DNA of 64,000 bases. Origin: Bacteroidota bacterium. Lineage in GTDB: Bacteria > Bacteroidota > Bacteroidia > Cytophagales > Cyclobacteriaceae. The translations under genes were made by a program, and so were the position numbers. The stretch spans positions 310,001 to 374,000 of the forward strand of contig VGMW01000002.1 of assembly GCA_016866235.1 (NCBI GenBank), in the 5' to 3' direction. A model generated the notes under the pieces. It had not been told where the DNA came from, did no database searches, and saw only the letters and a program-made list of their open reading frames with translations. Of this stretch, positions 47,138 through 55,820 are shown one piece after another (within the stretch, counting starts at the first letter, position 1; every line of letters begins with the position of its first letter).

Positions 47138-47743
47138 ATGTTCCAGGAACCCCGACTGTACGACAGCAGCCAGCCTAAAAAGGCCGGTTGGATTGAAGTC
47201 ATATGCGGTTGTATGTTTTCAGGAAAAACGGAGGAATTGATTCGGAGGCTAAACCGGGCCATCATTGCCAAACAGAAGGTTGAAATTTTTAAGCCAGCAC
47301 TCGAAAAACGATACCACGAAACTGATATTGTTTCCCATAGCGAACGTTCCATACGATCTACCCCGGTTCAGTTTGCCGGCGATATCCTGCTTTTATCGGG
47401 TAATTGTGATGTAGTAGGTATTGATGAGGCGCAGTTTTTTGACCATGCCATCGTTGAAATTTGTAATACCCTTGCTAACGCTGGTAAAAGAGTTATTGTT
47501 GCAGGCCTTGATATGGATTTCGAAGGAAAACCATTTGGGCCCATGCCGTCACTTCTTGCCGTGGCGGAATATGTTACCAAAGTTCAGGCCATATGTGCGC
47601 AGACAGGTGACCCTGCTTCTTTTTCTTACCGTCTCCGAAATGAAACCGGTCAGGTCCTGCTGGGTGAAAGGGAATCCTATGAAGCCAGAAGCCGTACCGC
47701 TTTTTTTGAAGGCATGAAACTTCGTAATAAGAAAGACAACTGA
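47138..47743 (+). CDS. tdk: Thymidine kinase (type II)
   Basis: 201 residues. P-loop CGCMFSGKTEEL, IDEAQFF and the GLDMDFEGKPFGPMP lasso region identify a type II thymidine kinase. The usual structural zinc site of four cysteines is reduced: only the first Cys of the C-terminal ribbon (QAICAQTGDPA) is present and the final pair is replaced (EARSRTAFFEG). Such zinc-less forms may be normal in this lineage; this was not checked. selD follows 7 bases later. Confidence 0.93.
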   Translation: MFQEPRLYDSSQPKKAGWIEVICGCMFSGKTEELIRRLNRAIIAKQKVEIFKPALEKRYHETDIVSHSERSIRSTPVQFAGDILLLSGNCDVVGIDEAQFFDHAIVEICNTLANAGKRVIVAGLDMDFEGKPFGPMPSLLAVAEYVTKVQAICAQTGDPASFSYRLRNETGQVLLGERESYEARSRTAFFEGMKLRNKKDN

Positions 47744-47750
47744 TCCATAA

Positions 47751-48794
47751 ATGAACCATACCTCAGAGCCCATTCGACTTACTCAATATTCTCATGGCGC
47801 CGGTTGCGGCTGCAAAATTTCACCAGCCATCCTGGATACCATCCTACATTCTGAGTTACCAAAAGGAATATTTCCTCAGTTGTTGGTAGGCAATGAATCG
47901 AAAGATGATGCGGCCGTTTACGAAATCGGTGATGGAAATTGTGTGGTCAGCACCACTGATTTTTTTATGCCTATTGTCGACGATCCCGGTGATTTTGGAG
48001 CCATCGCCTCTGTTAATGCGATCAGCGATATTTATGCCATGGGCGGTAAGCCGATGATGGCCATTGCAATTTTAGGTTGGCCGATCAATAAAATTTCCTC
48101 CGAAGTGGCTCGTGAAGTTTTAGAGGGCAGCAGAAGGGTGTGTGCTGATGCCGGGATCCCATTGGCCGGCGGCCACAGCATTGATAGCCCCGAGCCCATA
48201 TTTGGATTGGCGGTAACCGGTCTGGTTTCTAAAGAAAACCTCAAGCGAAACGATTCAGCATGCGCAGGTGATCATTTGTACCTGACCAAAAAGCTGGGTG
48301 TAGGCATAGTGACCACAGCTCAAAAAAAAGGAATTGTTTCAGGGGAGCACCTAAAGGTGGCTGTTGATTCAATGCTTACCCTGAACAAACCAGGAGGGCA
48401 TTTTGGTGCCTTGCCATACATCAGTGCTATGACCGATGTTACCGGTTTTGGATTGCTGGGACATCTGACGGAAGTCTGCGAAGGCAGCGGACTTTCAGCT
48501 GAAATACATTTTGAAGCTGTCCCTAAGTTTGAGTTTTTGGATAGCTACCTCGATCAGAATTCTACACCGGGTGGAACGCAGCGCAACTGGGACAGCTATG
48601 GCCATAAGGTTGCGGGTGCCGACGAAAAAACCAGGAAAATTTTAGCAGACCCACAAACCAGCGGAGGTTTACTGGTTTGCGTTAAGGATGGCTTCACCGA
48701 TGCCTTCGAACAGGAAGCAAAAAAAATTGGATTAGCGTTGACGTCTTTCGGTCGCCTAATTCCAAAAAAAGAAACTGTGGTGACCGTCTATTAA
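47751..48794 (+). CDS. selD: Selenide, water dikinase
   Basis: 347 residues. The catalytic motif LTQYSHGAGCGCKIS has Cys19 at the place that is Cys or selenocysteine in other bacteria, so no UGA recoding is needed here. ATP-binding residues follow in DDAAVYEIGDGNCVVSTTDFF. It makes selenophosphate for selenocysteine, 2-selenouridine in tRNA, or both. No selA, selB or tRNA-Sec lies in the window, so the user of selenophosphate is not known. It converges on frr with a small overlap at the stops. Confidence 0.95.
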   Translation: MNHTSEPIRLTQYSHGAGCGCKISPAILDTILHSELPKGIFPQLLVGNESKDDAAVYEIGDGNCVVSTTDFFMPIVDDPGDFGAIASVNAISDIYAMGGKPMMAIAILGWPINKISSEVAREVLEGSRRVCADAGIPLAGGHSIDSPEPIFGLAVTGLVSKENLKRNDSACAGDHLYLTKKLGVGIVTTAQKKGIVSGEHLKVAVDSMLTLNKPGGHFGALPYISAMTDVTGFGLLGHLTEVCEGSGLSAEIHFEAVPKFEFLDSYLDQNSTPGGTQRNWDSYGHKVAGADEKTRKILADPQTSGGLLVCVKDGFTDAFEQEAKKIGLALTSFGRLIPKKETVVTVY

Positions 48795-49345
48795 ACGGTC
48801 ATAATCTCAGCCTCCTTCTTCTTCATTAGCGCATCGATTTTACCGATGAAGTCGTCGGTAATTTTTTGAACTTCCTCTTCCGCATTTTTGACGTCATCCT
48901 CGGAAACGCCTTTTATTTTTTTCAGTGATTCATTCGTCTCTTTTCTGACGGACCTAACGGCAACCCGTCCATGTTCACATTCCGTATGGACCTGCTTCAC
49001 TAAATTTTTTCTTCGCTCCTCGGTAAGCATTGGAATGTTGATGATCACACTTGCGCCATCATTTTGGGGAGTGAGACCAATGTTTGCCGCCATAATGGCT
49101 TTTTCAATTTCCGGAATAAGTTGTTTTTCCCATGGTTTGATGAATAAGGTGCGTGGCTCAGGGGCAGTAACAGAAGCCACCTGGTTCAGCGGGCTGTTCA
49201 CACCATAGTAAGGAACAATGATGCCATCAAGCATACCTGGCGAGGCTTTTCCAGCTCTGATCTTCATCAGTTCATTGCCCACATGGTGATAGGCTTTGGT
49301 CATCCTATCGCGGGCATCTTCAAGAAAAAGTTCGATTTCTTCCAT
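48791..49345 (-). CDS. frr: Ribosome recycling factor
   Basis: 184 residues of the two-domain RRF fold: AGKASPGMLDGIIVPYYGV, WEKQLIPEIEKAI and the C-terminal three-helix bundle ending ALMKKKEAEI. It releases ribosomes from mRNA after termination. It lies 11 bases behind pyrH on the same strand, as in many bacteria. Confidence 0.97.
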   Translation of the reverse strand: MEEIELFLEDARDRMTKAYHHVGNELMKIRAGKASPGMLDGIIVPYYGVNSPLNQVASVTAPEPRTLFIKPWEKQLIPEIEKAIMAANIGLTPQNDGASVIINIPMLTEERRKNLVKQVHTECEHGRVAVRSVRKETNESLKKIKGVSEDDVKNAEEEVQKITDDFIGKIDALMKKKEAEIMTV

Positions 49346-49356
49346 ATCCGGTTCAA

Positions 49357-50064
49357 TTATTCAATTAATGTTCCTGCCGGTTCACCCGCCGCTACCCTCA
49401 ACAGATTGCCCGGTGTGTTCATATCAAAAACAATGATGGGCAGTTTATTTTCCATGCAAAGTGTAAAAGCCGTCATATCCATAATGTTGAGACTTCTTTC
49501 GTAGGCTTCCTGAAAGGTAAGCGACTTGTATTTCACTGCATCGTTATGTTTCTCCGGATCTTTGTCATAAACACCATCTACCCTCGTTCCCTTTAAGACA
49601 ACATCAGCCTGGATTTCTACTGCCCTTAAACTGGCCGTTGAGTCGGTGGTGAAGTACGGGTTACCAATTCCTGCACCGAAAATTACAATTCGGCCTTTTT
49701 CCAAATGCCGTATCGCCCTCCTTCGTATAAAAGGTTCGCATACTTGTTCAATTTTTATTCCAGACATCAGCCTGGTGTACATTCCGTGGCGTTCCAAAGC
49801 ACTTTGTAATGCCATAGCATTAATGACCGTAGCCAACATGCCCATGTAGTCTCCCTGTACCCTGTCGATTCCAAGTTTCTCGGCTTGTCCGCCTCTGAAA
49901 ATATTGCCGCCTCCAATCACAACCGCTATTTCAACGCCCTGATCCCTCACAGCCTTTATTTCTGCTGCATACTGTTCCAAAACATCGTGGTCAATGCTGG
50001 TTTTTATTCCACTTCCCATCAACGACTCACCACTGAGTTTGAGCAAAATGCGCTTGTATTTCAT
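49357..50064 (-). CDS. pyrH: Uridylate kinase
   Basis: 235 residues of the amino-acid-kinase fold: [26 protein letters not shown] and the [18 protein letters not shown] segment. It makes UDP from UMP. A minus-strand TATCTTTG box lies at 50103-50110, 38 bases upstream, and probably serves pyrH-frr together. Confidence 0.97.
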   Translation of the reverse strand: MKYKRILLKLSGESLMGSGIKTSIDHDVLEQYAAEIKAVRDQGVEIAVVIGGGNIFRGGQAEKLGIDRVQGDYMGMLATVINAMALQSALERHGMYTRLMSGIKIEQVCEPFIRRRAIRHLEKGRIVIFGAGIGNPYFTTDSTASLRAVEIQADVVLKGTRVDGVYDKDPEKHNDAVKYKSLTFQEAYERSLNIMDMTAFTLCMENKLPIIVFDMNTPGNLLRVAAGEPAGTLIE

Positions 50065-50102
50065 AAGGTAAGGCGGGGTTTAAAGGTTTAGGGTCAGTCT
50101 GG

Positions 50103-50110
50103 CAAAGATA
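50103..50110 (-). promoter_or_regulatory. Bacteroidota -7 box of pyrH-frr
   Basis: Minus-strand TATCTTTG matches TAnnTTTG; the pyrH ATG follows 38 bases later. The -33 element is not clear. Confidence 0.5.
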
Positions 50111-50238
50111 TGATTCTTGGCCTTTTTGACCATTCAAATTTTTCAGAAACAGTCCTGACAGGCGTCATAATTCACCCATGTCTTTAAAGTGCTTTAACTT
50201 CACCCCCACAAAAAATTACCTTCTTTCGGATCCTTGGT

Positions 50239-52218
50239 ATGGAATTCAACCGCAGAGACATTAACAACGATACGCTGATCGATCTGTATAAACGGATCGT
50301 CTTTCCCAGAATGATCGAGGAGAAAATGCTCGTCCTTCTTCGGCAAAACAAAATCAGTAAGTGGTTCAGTGGTATCGGACAGGAAGCAGTTGCGGTGGGC
50401 GTAACCGCTGCGCTAAAGCCTGATGAATTCATCCTCCCAATGCATCGAAACCTTGGCGTTTTCATTGGCCGCGAGATGCCTTTTGATAGACTTTTTGCAC
50501 AATGGCAGGGTACCACCAATGGATATACAAAAGGAAGGGATCGCTCTTTTCATTTTGGCTCGGCAGAACACCACATCGTAGGAATGATTTCTCACCTTGG
50601 TCCGCAAAATGGTGTCGCTGATGGAATTGCACTGGCCGATGTCCTGAAAAAAACCGGCGCCGTGACTGCAGTATTTAATGGGGATGGGGGCACCAGTGAA
50701 GGAGATTTTCATGAAGCGGTGAACCTCGCTGCTGTCTGGGATTTGCCCGTAATCTTTATTGTTGAAAACAATGGTTATGGATTGAGTACGCCAAGTATCG
50801 AACAGTTCAGATGTAAAAACATTGCAGATAAGGCCATAGGTTATGGCATCGAAGGCGTAACCGTAGATGGCAACAATATTCTTGATGTCTATTGTGCTGT
50901 GCAGGAAATAGCCGATCGAATGAGAAAAAAATCAGCGCCGGTGATCCTGGAGTGTATGACATTTCGGATGCGAGGGCATGAGGAAGCCAGCGGTACCAAG
51001 TACGTACCTAAAGAGCTCATGGAATCCTGGGCACAAAAAGATCCTGTGGACAACTACGAAAAATGGTTGATCAGGAGCAGTGTTTTAAATGAAGCGTCTG
51101 TTCAGGAAATAAGAAATGATTTTCGTGAGGAGATCGAAAAGGGATTGGAGGTTGCATTTGCCGGTGCTTTGCCGGAAGCTGAAACGGATAGAGAAGTGTA
51201 TGACGTTTATGCGCCATTCGTTCAACATGTAACGACTCCTGTTTCAGCTTCAGAAACGGAAAAAAGGTTTATTGATGCCATCAGCGATGGACTCAGACAA
51301 AGCATGGAGCGTTTTCCGGAGCTGGTCCTGATGGGACAGGACATTGCTGAGTATGGCGGGGTTTTTAAAATCACGGAAGGATTTGTTGAGCAATTTGGAA
51401 AGGGACGGGTCAGAAATACTCCAATATGTGAGGCGGCGGTTGTGGGTGCGGGGTTGGGTCTAAGCATCAAAGGCATGAAGTCGATGGTGGAAATGCAGTT
51501 CGCTGATTTTGTTTCTGAGGGCTTCAATCAAATTGTGAACAATCTGGCAAAAGTTCATTGGCGTTGGGGTCAGCCTGCCGATGTGGTGGTTCGAATGCCA
51601 ACAGGTGCTGGTACAGCCGCTGGACCTTTTCACAGCCAAAGTAATGAAGCATGGTTTTTCCATACGCCCGGTTTAAAACTGGTGTATCCTTCCAATCCTT
51701 ATGATGCCAAGGGATTATTGTGTGCTGCCATTGAAGATCCTAATCCTTATCTCTTTTTTGAACACAAACTCATGTACCGTTCCATTAAAGGAATGGTGCC
51801 GGACGATTTTTATACGGTTGAAATAGGTAAGGCCTCAACGGTTCAATCGGGAACAGATCTCTCCATCATCACCTATGGCATGGGTGTTCATTGGGCCATG
51901 GAGACATTAGGAACCATGCCGGAAATCTCAGCTGAAGTTATCGATCTGAGAACGCTGTTGCCTTGGGACAAGGATGCTGTTGCCGATACCGTCCGAAGAA
52001 CGCATAGGGCATTGGTATTACACGAGGACACTTTAACGGGAGGTATTGGTGCCGAGATTTCTGCGTGGATAAATGAAAATTGTTTTGAATCGTTGGATGC
52101 TCCTGTGAAAAGGGTTGCCTCACTGGACACCGCAGTACCCTTTGCACCAACGTTGGAGAAAAACTTTTTGCCAGCCGGAAGGCTTCCCGATGCCATTCGG
52201 GAACTTCTCGCTTATTGA
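50239..52218 (+). CDS. 2-oxoacid dehydrogenase E1, fused alpha and beta subunits (branched-chain type)
   Basis: 659 residues. The N-terminal E1-alpha part (about 1-320) carries the thiamine diphosphate motif GDGGTSEGDFHEAVN...VENNGYG; the C-terminal E1-beta part (about 338-659) shows LMGQDIAEYGGVFKITEGF and RVRNTPICEAAVVGAGLG. The fusion in one chain is known for the branched-chain 2-oxoacid dehydrogenase complex in this phylum. The E2 and E3 partners are not in the window. It is distinct from the stand-alone pdhA at 20.5-21.5 kb. Confidence 0.92.
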   Translation: MEFNRRDINNDTLIDLYKRIVFPRMIEEKMLVLLRQNKISKWFSGIGQEAVAVGVTAALKPDEFILPMHRNLGVFIGREMPFDRLFAQWQGTTNGYTKGRDRSFHFGSAEHHIVGMISHLGPQNGVADGIALADVLKKTGAVTAVFNGDGGTSEGDFHEAVNLAAVWDLPVIFIVENNGYGLSTPSIEQFRCKNIADKAIGYGIEGVTVDGNNILDVYCAVQEIADRMRKKSAPVILECMTFRMRGHEEASGTKYVPKELMESWAQKDPVDNYEKWLIRSSVLNEASVQEIRNDFREEIEKGLEVAFAGALPEAETDREVYDVYAPFVQHVTTPVSASETEKRFIDAISDGLRQSMERFPELVLMGQDIAEYGGVFKITEGFVEQFGKGRVRNTPICEAAVVGAGLGLSIKGMKSMVEMQFADFVSEGFNQIVNNLAKVHWRWGQPADVVVRMPTGAGTAAGPFHSQSNEAWFFHTPGLKLVYPSNPYDAKGLLCAAIEDPNPYLFFEHKLMYRSIKGMVPDDFYTVEIGKASTVQSGTDLSIITYGMGVHWAMETLGTMPEISAEVIDLRTLLPWDKDAVADTVRRTHRALVLHEDTLTGGIGAEISAWINENCFESLDAPVKRVASLDTAVPFAPTLEKNFLPAGRLPDAIRELLAY

Positions 52219-52269
52219 GGATCAGGCGTTTAAGCCGTACCTTAGGTGCCCCATTCAGATGAGGTATCG

Positions 52270-55020
52270 ATGAAAAGTACGAGAACACTTAGGTCATTTT
52301 TCCCTGTTTTTTTAACAGGAATGATGATTGTGTTTGCTATTTCGGGGCCGCAAGGCTTTAGCCAGAATACCAAGGGGGATCGTCCTGCTGAACGGCCACT
52401 GCCTCCAACCTTAGGTGTTGGGCAAAATGTAAAGTCAAAAAAAATTAAGTCTAGACCGGCACGCTCCTCGAAGCAAACCGGATTTTCAGCCCGAACCTTC
52501 CGACAAAATAAAAAGAATCTTCAAAACAATTCTGCTCGCCCATCATCAGGTGACCGCGTCAGTATTCCGCCCTCCAGAGTACAGGTTCGTTCGGCATCTC
52601 CAAGGCAGGAATCAACAAAAGTGACTAGAGAAAGTGATTACCTGAATGCTACTGCTCGTCCGCGTTCCGGTGACAGGCCAACCAAGGGAAATGTTTCCGC
52701 TTCTGGAAGAAGGGTAACACCAAAGAATAATCCTGCCCGTGCAATTGTGATTTATCCACAGTCTGGTGCATTCGTTAAAAATGCTTCCCCTTCTCCGCCA
52801 CGAGTAGAAAAACCTTCCTCAGTAAGACTTCCCTCTTCAGGAAAGGGCCTTAGGGAACCAAAACGTGTTGATGTAGCATGGTCTTCAGCACGCACAGCCT
52901 CCGGAAGGAAAATTCAGGACAGGAAACCCACAACCCAGCAACAAGCATGGTCCGGTAATTCTGCAGGTAAGCGACTTCAGGTAAGATCCGATCAATCCAA
53001 TGCGCGAAAGGTTTTCTCTGCTACCAATAAAATGGTGCACAATAAGTCGCCGCAGCCAAATCTTAAGTCTGAAAAAGGCCTTCCGCTTCGAGCGATTCGA
53101 AATGCAAAGGGTTACACCCCTGCCGCTGTTGCTGTAACACCATCTAAATCTGCGCCATCTGCCAGTGCAACCTGGCTCGGAAAAGAAAAGAAGAATGTTT
53201 ATTGGGGGAAAATATTTAAGGACCGAAGCCGTATCACCACCGATTTAACCGGTGGACCATTGCGTAAGGTTGATTTTAAATCCGGTGCTGCAGGCATTGC
53301 ATCAAATGATACCGTTCGATCCTCTCGTCCAAATGTTGCTGCAGGAGGTCTCTCGAATGCAAAAACTCCGGGATATAAGTCTGCAACCAAAGGAGGTAGA
53401 GCATGGTCTGGAGATTTGGCGGGTAAGCGTCTTCGCTCAGGTCGAATGACTGGAGGAAGAGGTGCCAAAGGGCAGCCTTTATTATCTGCCCAGAGTGCGG
53501 GCGCTGATTTTCAGGTGAAGAAAACCGGTCGTGCGAAAAAACCTGACGCCACTGCATCTGGTTATGGAAGGGAAGGAAAAAAAGTTCTTGGCTTTCCGGC
53601 ACCAAAGGGATTTGCAACTGCTGCTTTGTCAGCTGCGGCATTACGTCAGCAGTTGATGTATGGTGCCTTAAAGCCAGTTGGAAAAGCTTTGTTGGCAGCG
53701 GGACTAATGAAGCCAACCGGATTTTCCTCAGCCAACGCGCTCTCTTCTAAAAATCTTTACCCGCGAACCAGTGCACGGAATCAAAACTTTAATCCGGCCA
53801 ACTTCAGAAAAGAAAAAGGAATTGCATCAGGCAATCTGAATGTGAGAAGCATGCCGGGTAAAGCCAGGCTTGCCGGTGGCACGATAGCCATGAACCAGTT
53901 TACTCCGGGAAGGTTAAAAGCCATGAGCAAAGCCAATGCACCGATTGCCAAATCGACAAGATCTAATCTAGCTTCCAGAAAAATCTTTGCTTCGCTTCGC
54001 CCTTCTGAAGTCCGGCGCTCCATTCTCATGCATAAAATGCCTGTTTCATTGAGAGGCTGGACCACACCTCCATTTGAAAAAGGAACACCACAAGGTATAA
54101 TGGTGATTAGAAGGCAACCAGGCAATACCAATGTTCTTTTGAATCGTATGAGAATCAATGATCCGGCCTCCAGGCAACGTGAGCTTTCAGGTTTCAAACA
54201 ACGGTATCCATACGAAAAACTCCCAGGAGACTTTAAAGCAGTAGCCGGCTATTCAGGAAACTTAAGAATTACCAGGCCTGAGCGAATCGCTGGAAGTTTA
54301 AGGTCCAGGCCTGAGCAGTCTTTAAAGCCCGTGGATGTATCGGGGTGGAATCAAAATTACCGCATTGAAAAAATTCCTGGCGCCTTTAAACATGTAGCCG
54401 GGTATACTGGAGGTGTTAGACTCACTAAAGCCAATCGGTCAAGCCTTGCATCCGGCAAAAGCTATGGAAATCCATTCCGAAACAACTGGGTTAAGCATCC
54501 ACAAGCCGACCCCGATGCTTTAAAGAAACGTCGCCCGTCTGAGGGGATCTATCTCACGGCAGGATTGCAAAAGGAACGCATGAGATTGTTGGCTCCCAAT
54601 AAAAATCCTGATCTCCTAAAACTGGACTACCGATCTGAAAAATTTAATCGTTCAGTGGTCTCTGATATCGCCTCCTACTCAGGAAAACAACCTCAAAAAA
54701 ATTATGTCAATAGTCCATCCGGTGTAGCCAGTGCGCTGAGGGTAGTTAATCCCTATCAGGCGCCGCTTCGACCCGCCCAATTTCAGGTGGGGTTCAGACT
54801 TTATAATGAGCACCGTGCGTTCGTGCCCGGCGCGCACCCCGATGCACGCTTTGCTCAACTGAAAGAAGATAATGTAAAGGGAGAGCGCTCTCAATTGTCC
54901 GGTATTAAAATGTTGTGGTCAAAGACATTCCGGAAAAATGAACTACAGCCCTCCAGCGTAAAACAAAAAATCCGGAGACCCAGGTACGATCCACGTGAAG
55001 TTGGTATCTGGTACGACTAA
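52270..55020 (+). CDS. Large basic secreted protein of unknown function
   Basis: 916 residues from the ATG at 52270 (MKSTRTLRSFF), with a signal peptide ending near QGFSQ; a GTG 24 bases upstream is less likely. The mature part is very rich in Lys, Arg, Ser and Pro and low in acidic residues. Short motifs recur: QAWSGNSAGKRL and RAWSGDLAGKRL; YEKLPGDFKAVAGYSGNLRIT and YRIEKIPGAFKHVAGYTGG. Only the C-terminal 60 residues (ALRVVNPY ... RRPRYDPREVGIWYD) look like a folded, conserved unit. I recall similar tails in other Cytophagales but cannot name a family. It lies 51 bases after the fused E1 gene. Confidence 0.8.
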   Translation: MKSTRTLRSFFPVFLTGMMIVFAISGPQGFSQNTKGDRPAERPLPPTLGVGQNVKSKKIKSRPARSSKQTGFSARTFRQNKKNLQNNSARPSSGDRVSIPPSRVQVRSASPRQESTKVTRESDYLNATARPRSGDRPTKGNVSASGRRVTPKNNPARAIVIYPQSGAFVKNASPSPPRVEKPSSVRLPSSGKGLREPKRVDVAWSSARTASGRKIQDRKPTTQQQAWSGNSAGKRLQVRSDQSNARKVFSATNKMVHNKSPQPNLKSEKGLPLRAIRNAKGYTPAAVAVTPSKSAPSASATWLGKEKKNVYWGKIFKDRSRITTDLTGGPLRKVDFKSGAAGIASNDTVRSSRPNVAAGGLSNAKTPGYKSATKGGRAWSGDLAGKRLRSGRMTGGRGAKGQPLLSAQSAGADFQVKKTGRAKKPDATASGYGREGKKVLGFPAPKGFATAALSAAALRQQLMYGALKPVGKALLAAGLMKPTGFSSANALSSKNLYPRTSARNQNFNPANFRKEKGIASGNLNVRSMPGKARLAGGTIAMNQFTPGRLKAMSKANAPIAKSTRSNLASRKIFASLRPSEVRRSILMHKMPVSLRGWTTPPFEKGTPQGIMVIRRQPGNTNVLLNRMRINDPASRQRELSGFKQRYPYEKLPGDFKAVAGYSGNLRITRPERIAGSLRSRPEQSLKPVDVSGWNQNYRIEKIPGAFKHVAGYTGGVRLTKANRSSLASGKSYGNPFRNNWVKHPQADPDALKKRRPSEGIYLTAGLQKERMRLLAPNKNPDLLKLDYRSEKFNRSVVSDIASYSGKQPQKNYVNSPSGVASALRVVNPYQAPLRPAQFQVGFRLYNEHRAFVPGAHPDARFAQLKEDNVKGERSQLSGIKMLWSKTFRKNELQPSSVKQKIRRPRYDPREVGIWYD

Positions 55021-55042
55021 TCGAAGTCAGCATTTCATTCTA

Positions 55043-55050
55043 TAAATTTG
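55043..55050 (+). promoter_or_regulatory. Bacteroidota -7 box of ytxJ
   Basis: TAAATTTG matches TAnnTTTG and ends 13 bases before the ytxJ ATG at 55064. Confidence 0.5.
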
Positions 55051-55063
55051 TGCAACATTTTAT

Positions 55064-55402
55064 ATGCATTGGAACCAATTAGCGTCCATCGGACAGCTCT
55101 CTGAAATTGACGAAAAATCAAAGCGTGGCCCTGTTGCCATTTTTAAGCACAGCACGCGGTGTTCCGTCAGTTTAACAGTACTGGATCGTCTGGAGAGAAA
55201 TCTTCCTTCCGATACGAAGACCGAAAATTATTTTTTGGATCTCTTCGCCTTTCGTCCGGTATCCAATGCAGTTGCGGAACATTATGGTATTGAACATGAA
55301 TCACCTCAGCTCCTGATCATCCGTGATGGTAAGGCTGTTCATGTTGCATCACATTTTGAAATCAGTCCAAAGGTTTTACTTGAAGAAAGCAAGCCAGCGT
55401 AA
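55064..55402 (+). CDS. ytxJ: Monothiol bacilliredoxin YtxJ (DUF2847)
   Basis: 112 residues of thioredoxin-like fold with a single active-site cysteine, Cys33, in KHSTRCSVSLTVLDRL. The family removes bacillithiol from S-bacillithiolated proteins, so its presence suggests the organism makes bacillithiol; the biosynthetic genes are not in this window. It has its own promoter box and is followed after 18 bases by the VOC gene. Confidence 0.9.
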   Translation: MHWNQLASIGQLSEIDEKSKRGPVAIFKHSTRCSVSLTVLDRLERNLPSDTKTENYFLDLFAFRPVSNAVAEHYGIEHESPQLLIIRDGKAVHVASHFEISPKVLLEESKPA

Positions 55403-55420
55403 AACGGAATTTTTAATTTC

Positions 55421-55816
55421 ATGATTCGCTCGGTACACCACATTGCCATCATTTGTTCCGATTACCAGCGGTCTAAAAAATTTTATACTGAAGTACTGGG
55501 GCTGGAACCGGTAAGGGAGGTTTTCAGGGCTGAAAGAAATTCATGGAAGCTCGATCTCGCCCTCAAGGGGAACTATGTGGTAGAGCTATTTTCGTTCCCC
55601 AATCCACCTGCTCGACCTTCCCGGCCGGAAGTATGTGGTCTGCGCCATTTGGCATTTGAGGTTGATGATCTGGATCGAGTTATCGACCAACTGAAAAGGC
55701 ACAACGTGGCTGTTGAATCGGTTCGTACGGATGAATGGACCGGAAAGCGATTTACTTTTATTGCTGATCCCGATGATCTTCCGATTGAATTTTATGAAGT
55801 GCCAGCCGATCGCTAA
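55421..55816 (+). CDS. VOC-family glyoxalase-like protein (YaeR/GloA2-like)
   Basis: 131 residues. VHHIAIICSDYQRSKKFYTEVLGL starts the fold, with the first metal His; later ligands are in VVELFSFPNPP, GLRHLAFEVDD and DDLPIEFYE. The pattern matches E. coli YaeR along most of the length. YaeR-type proteins are presumed metal-dependent lyases or isomerases of unknown substrate; a link to thiol adduct detoxification is suggested by the neighbouring ytxJ but not shown. Confidence 0.88.
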   Translation: MIRSVHHIAIICSDYQRSKKFYTEVLGLEPVREVFRAERNSWKLDLALKGNYVVELFSFPNPPARPSRPEVCGLRHLAFEVDDLDRVIDQLKRHNVAVESVRTDEWTGKRFTFIADPDDLPIEFYEVPADR

Positions 55817-55820
55817 AGGT

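Noticed and set aside
47751-47850. Possible selenocysteine (UGA) in selD
   Set aside because: The catalytic position is an ordinary Cys codon and the frame has no internal TGA.
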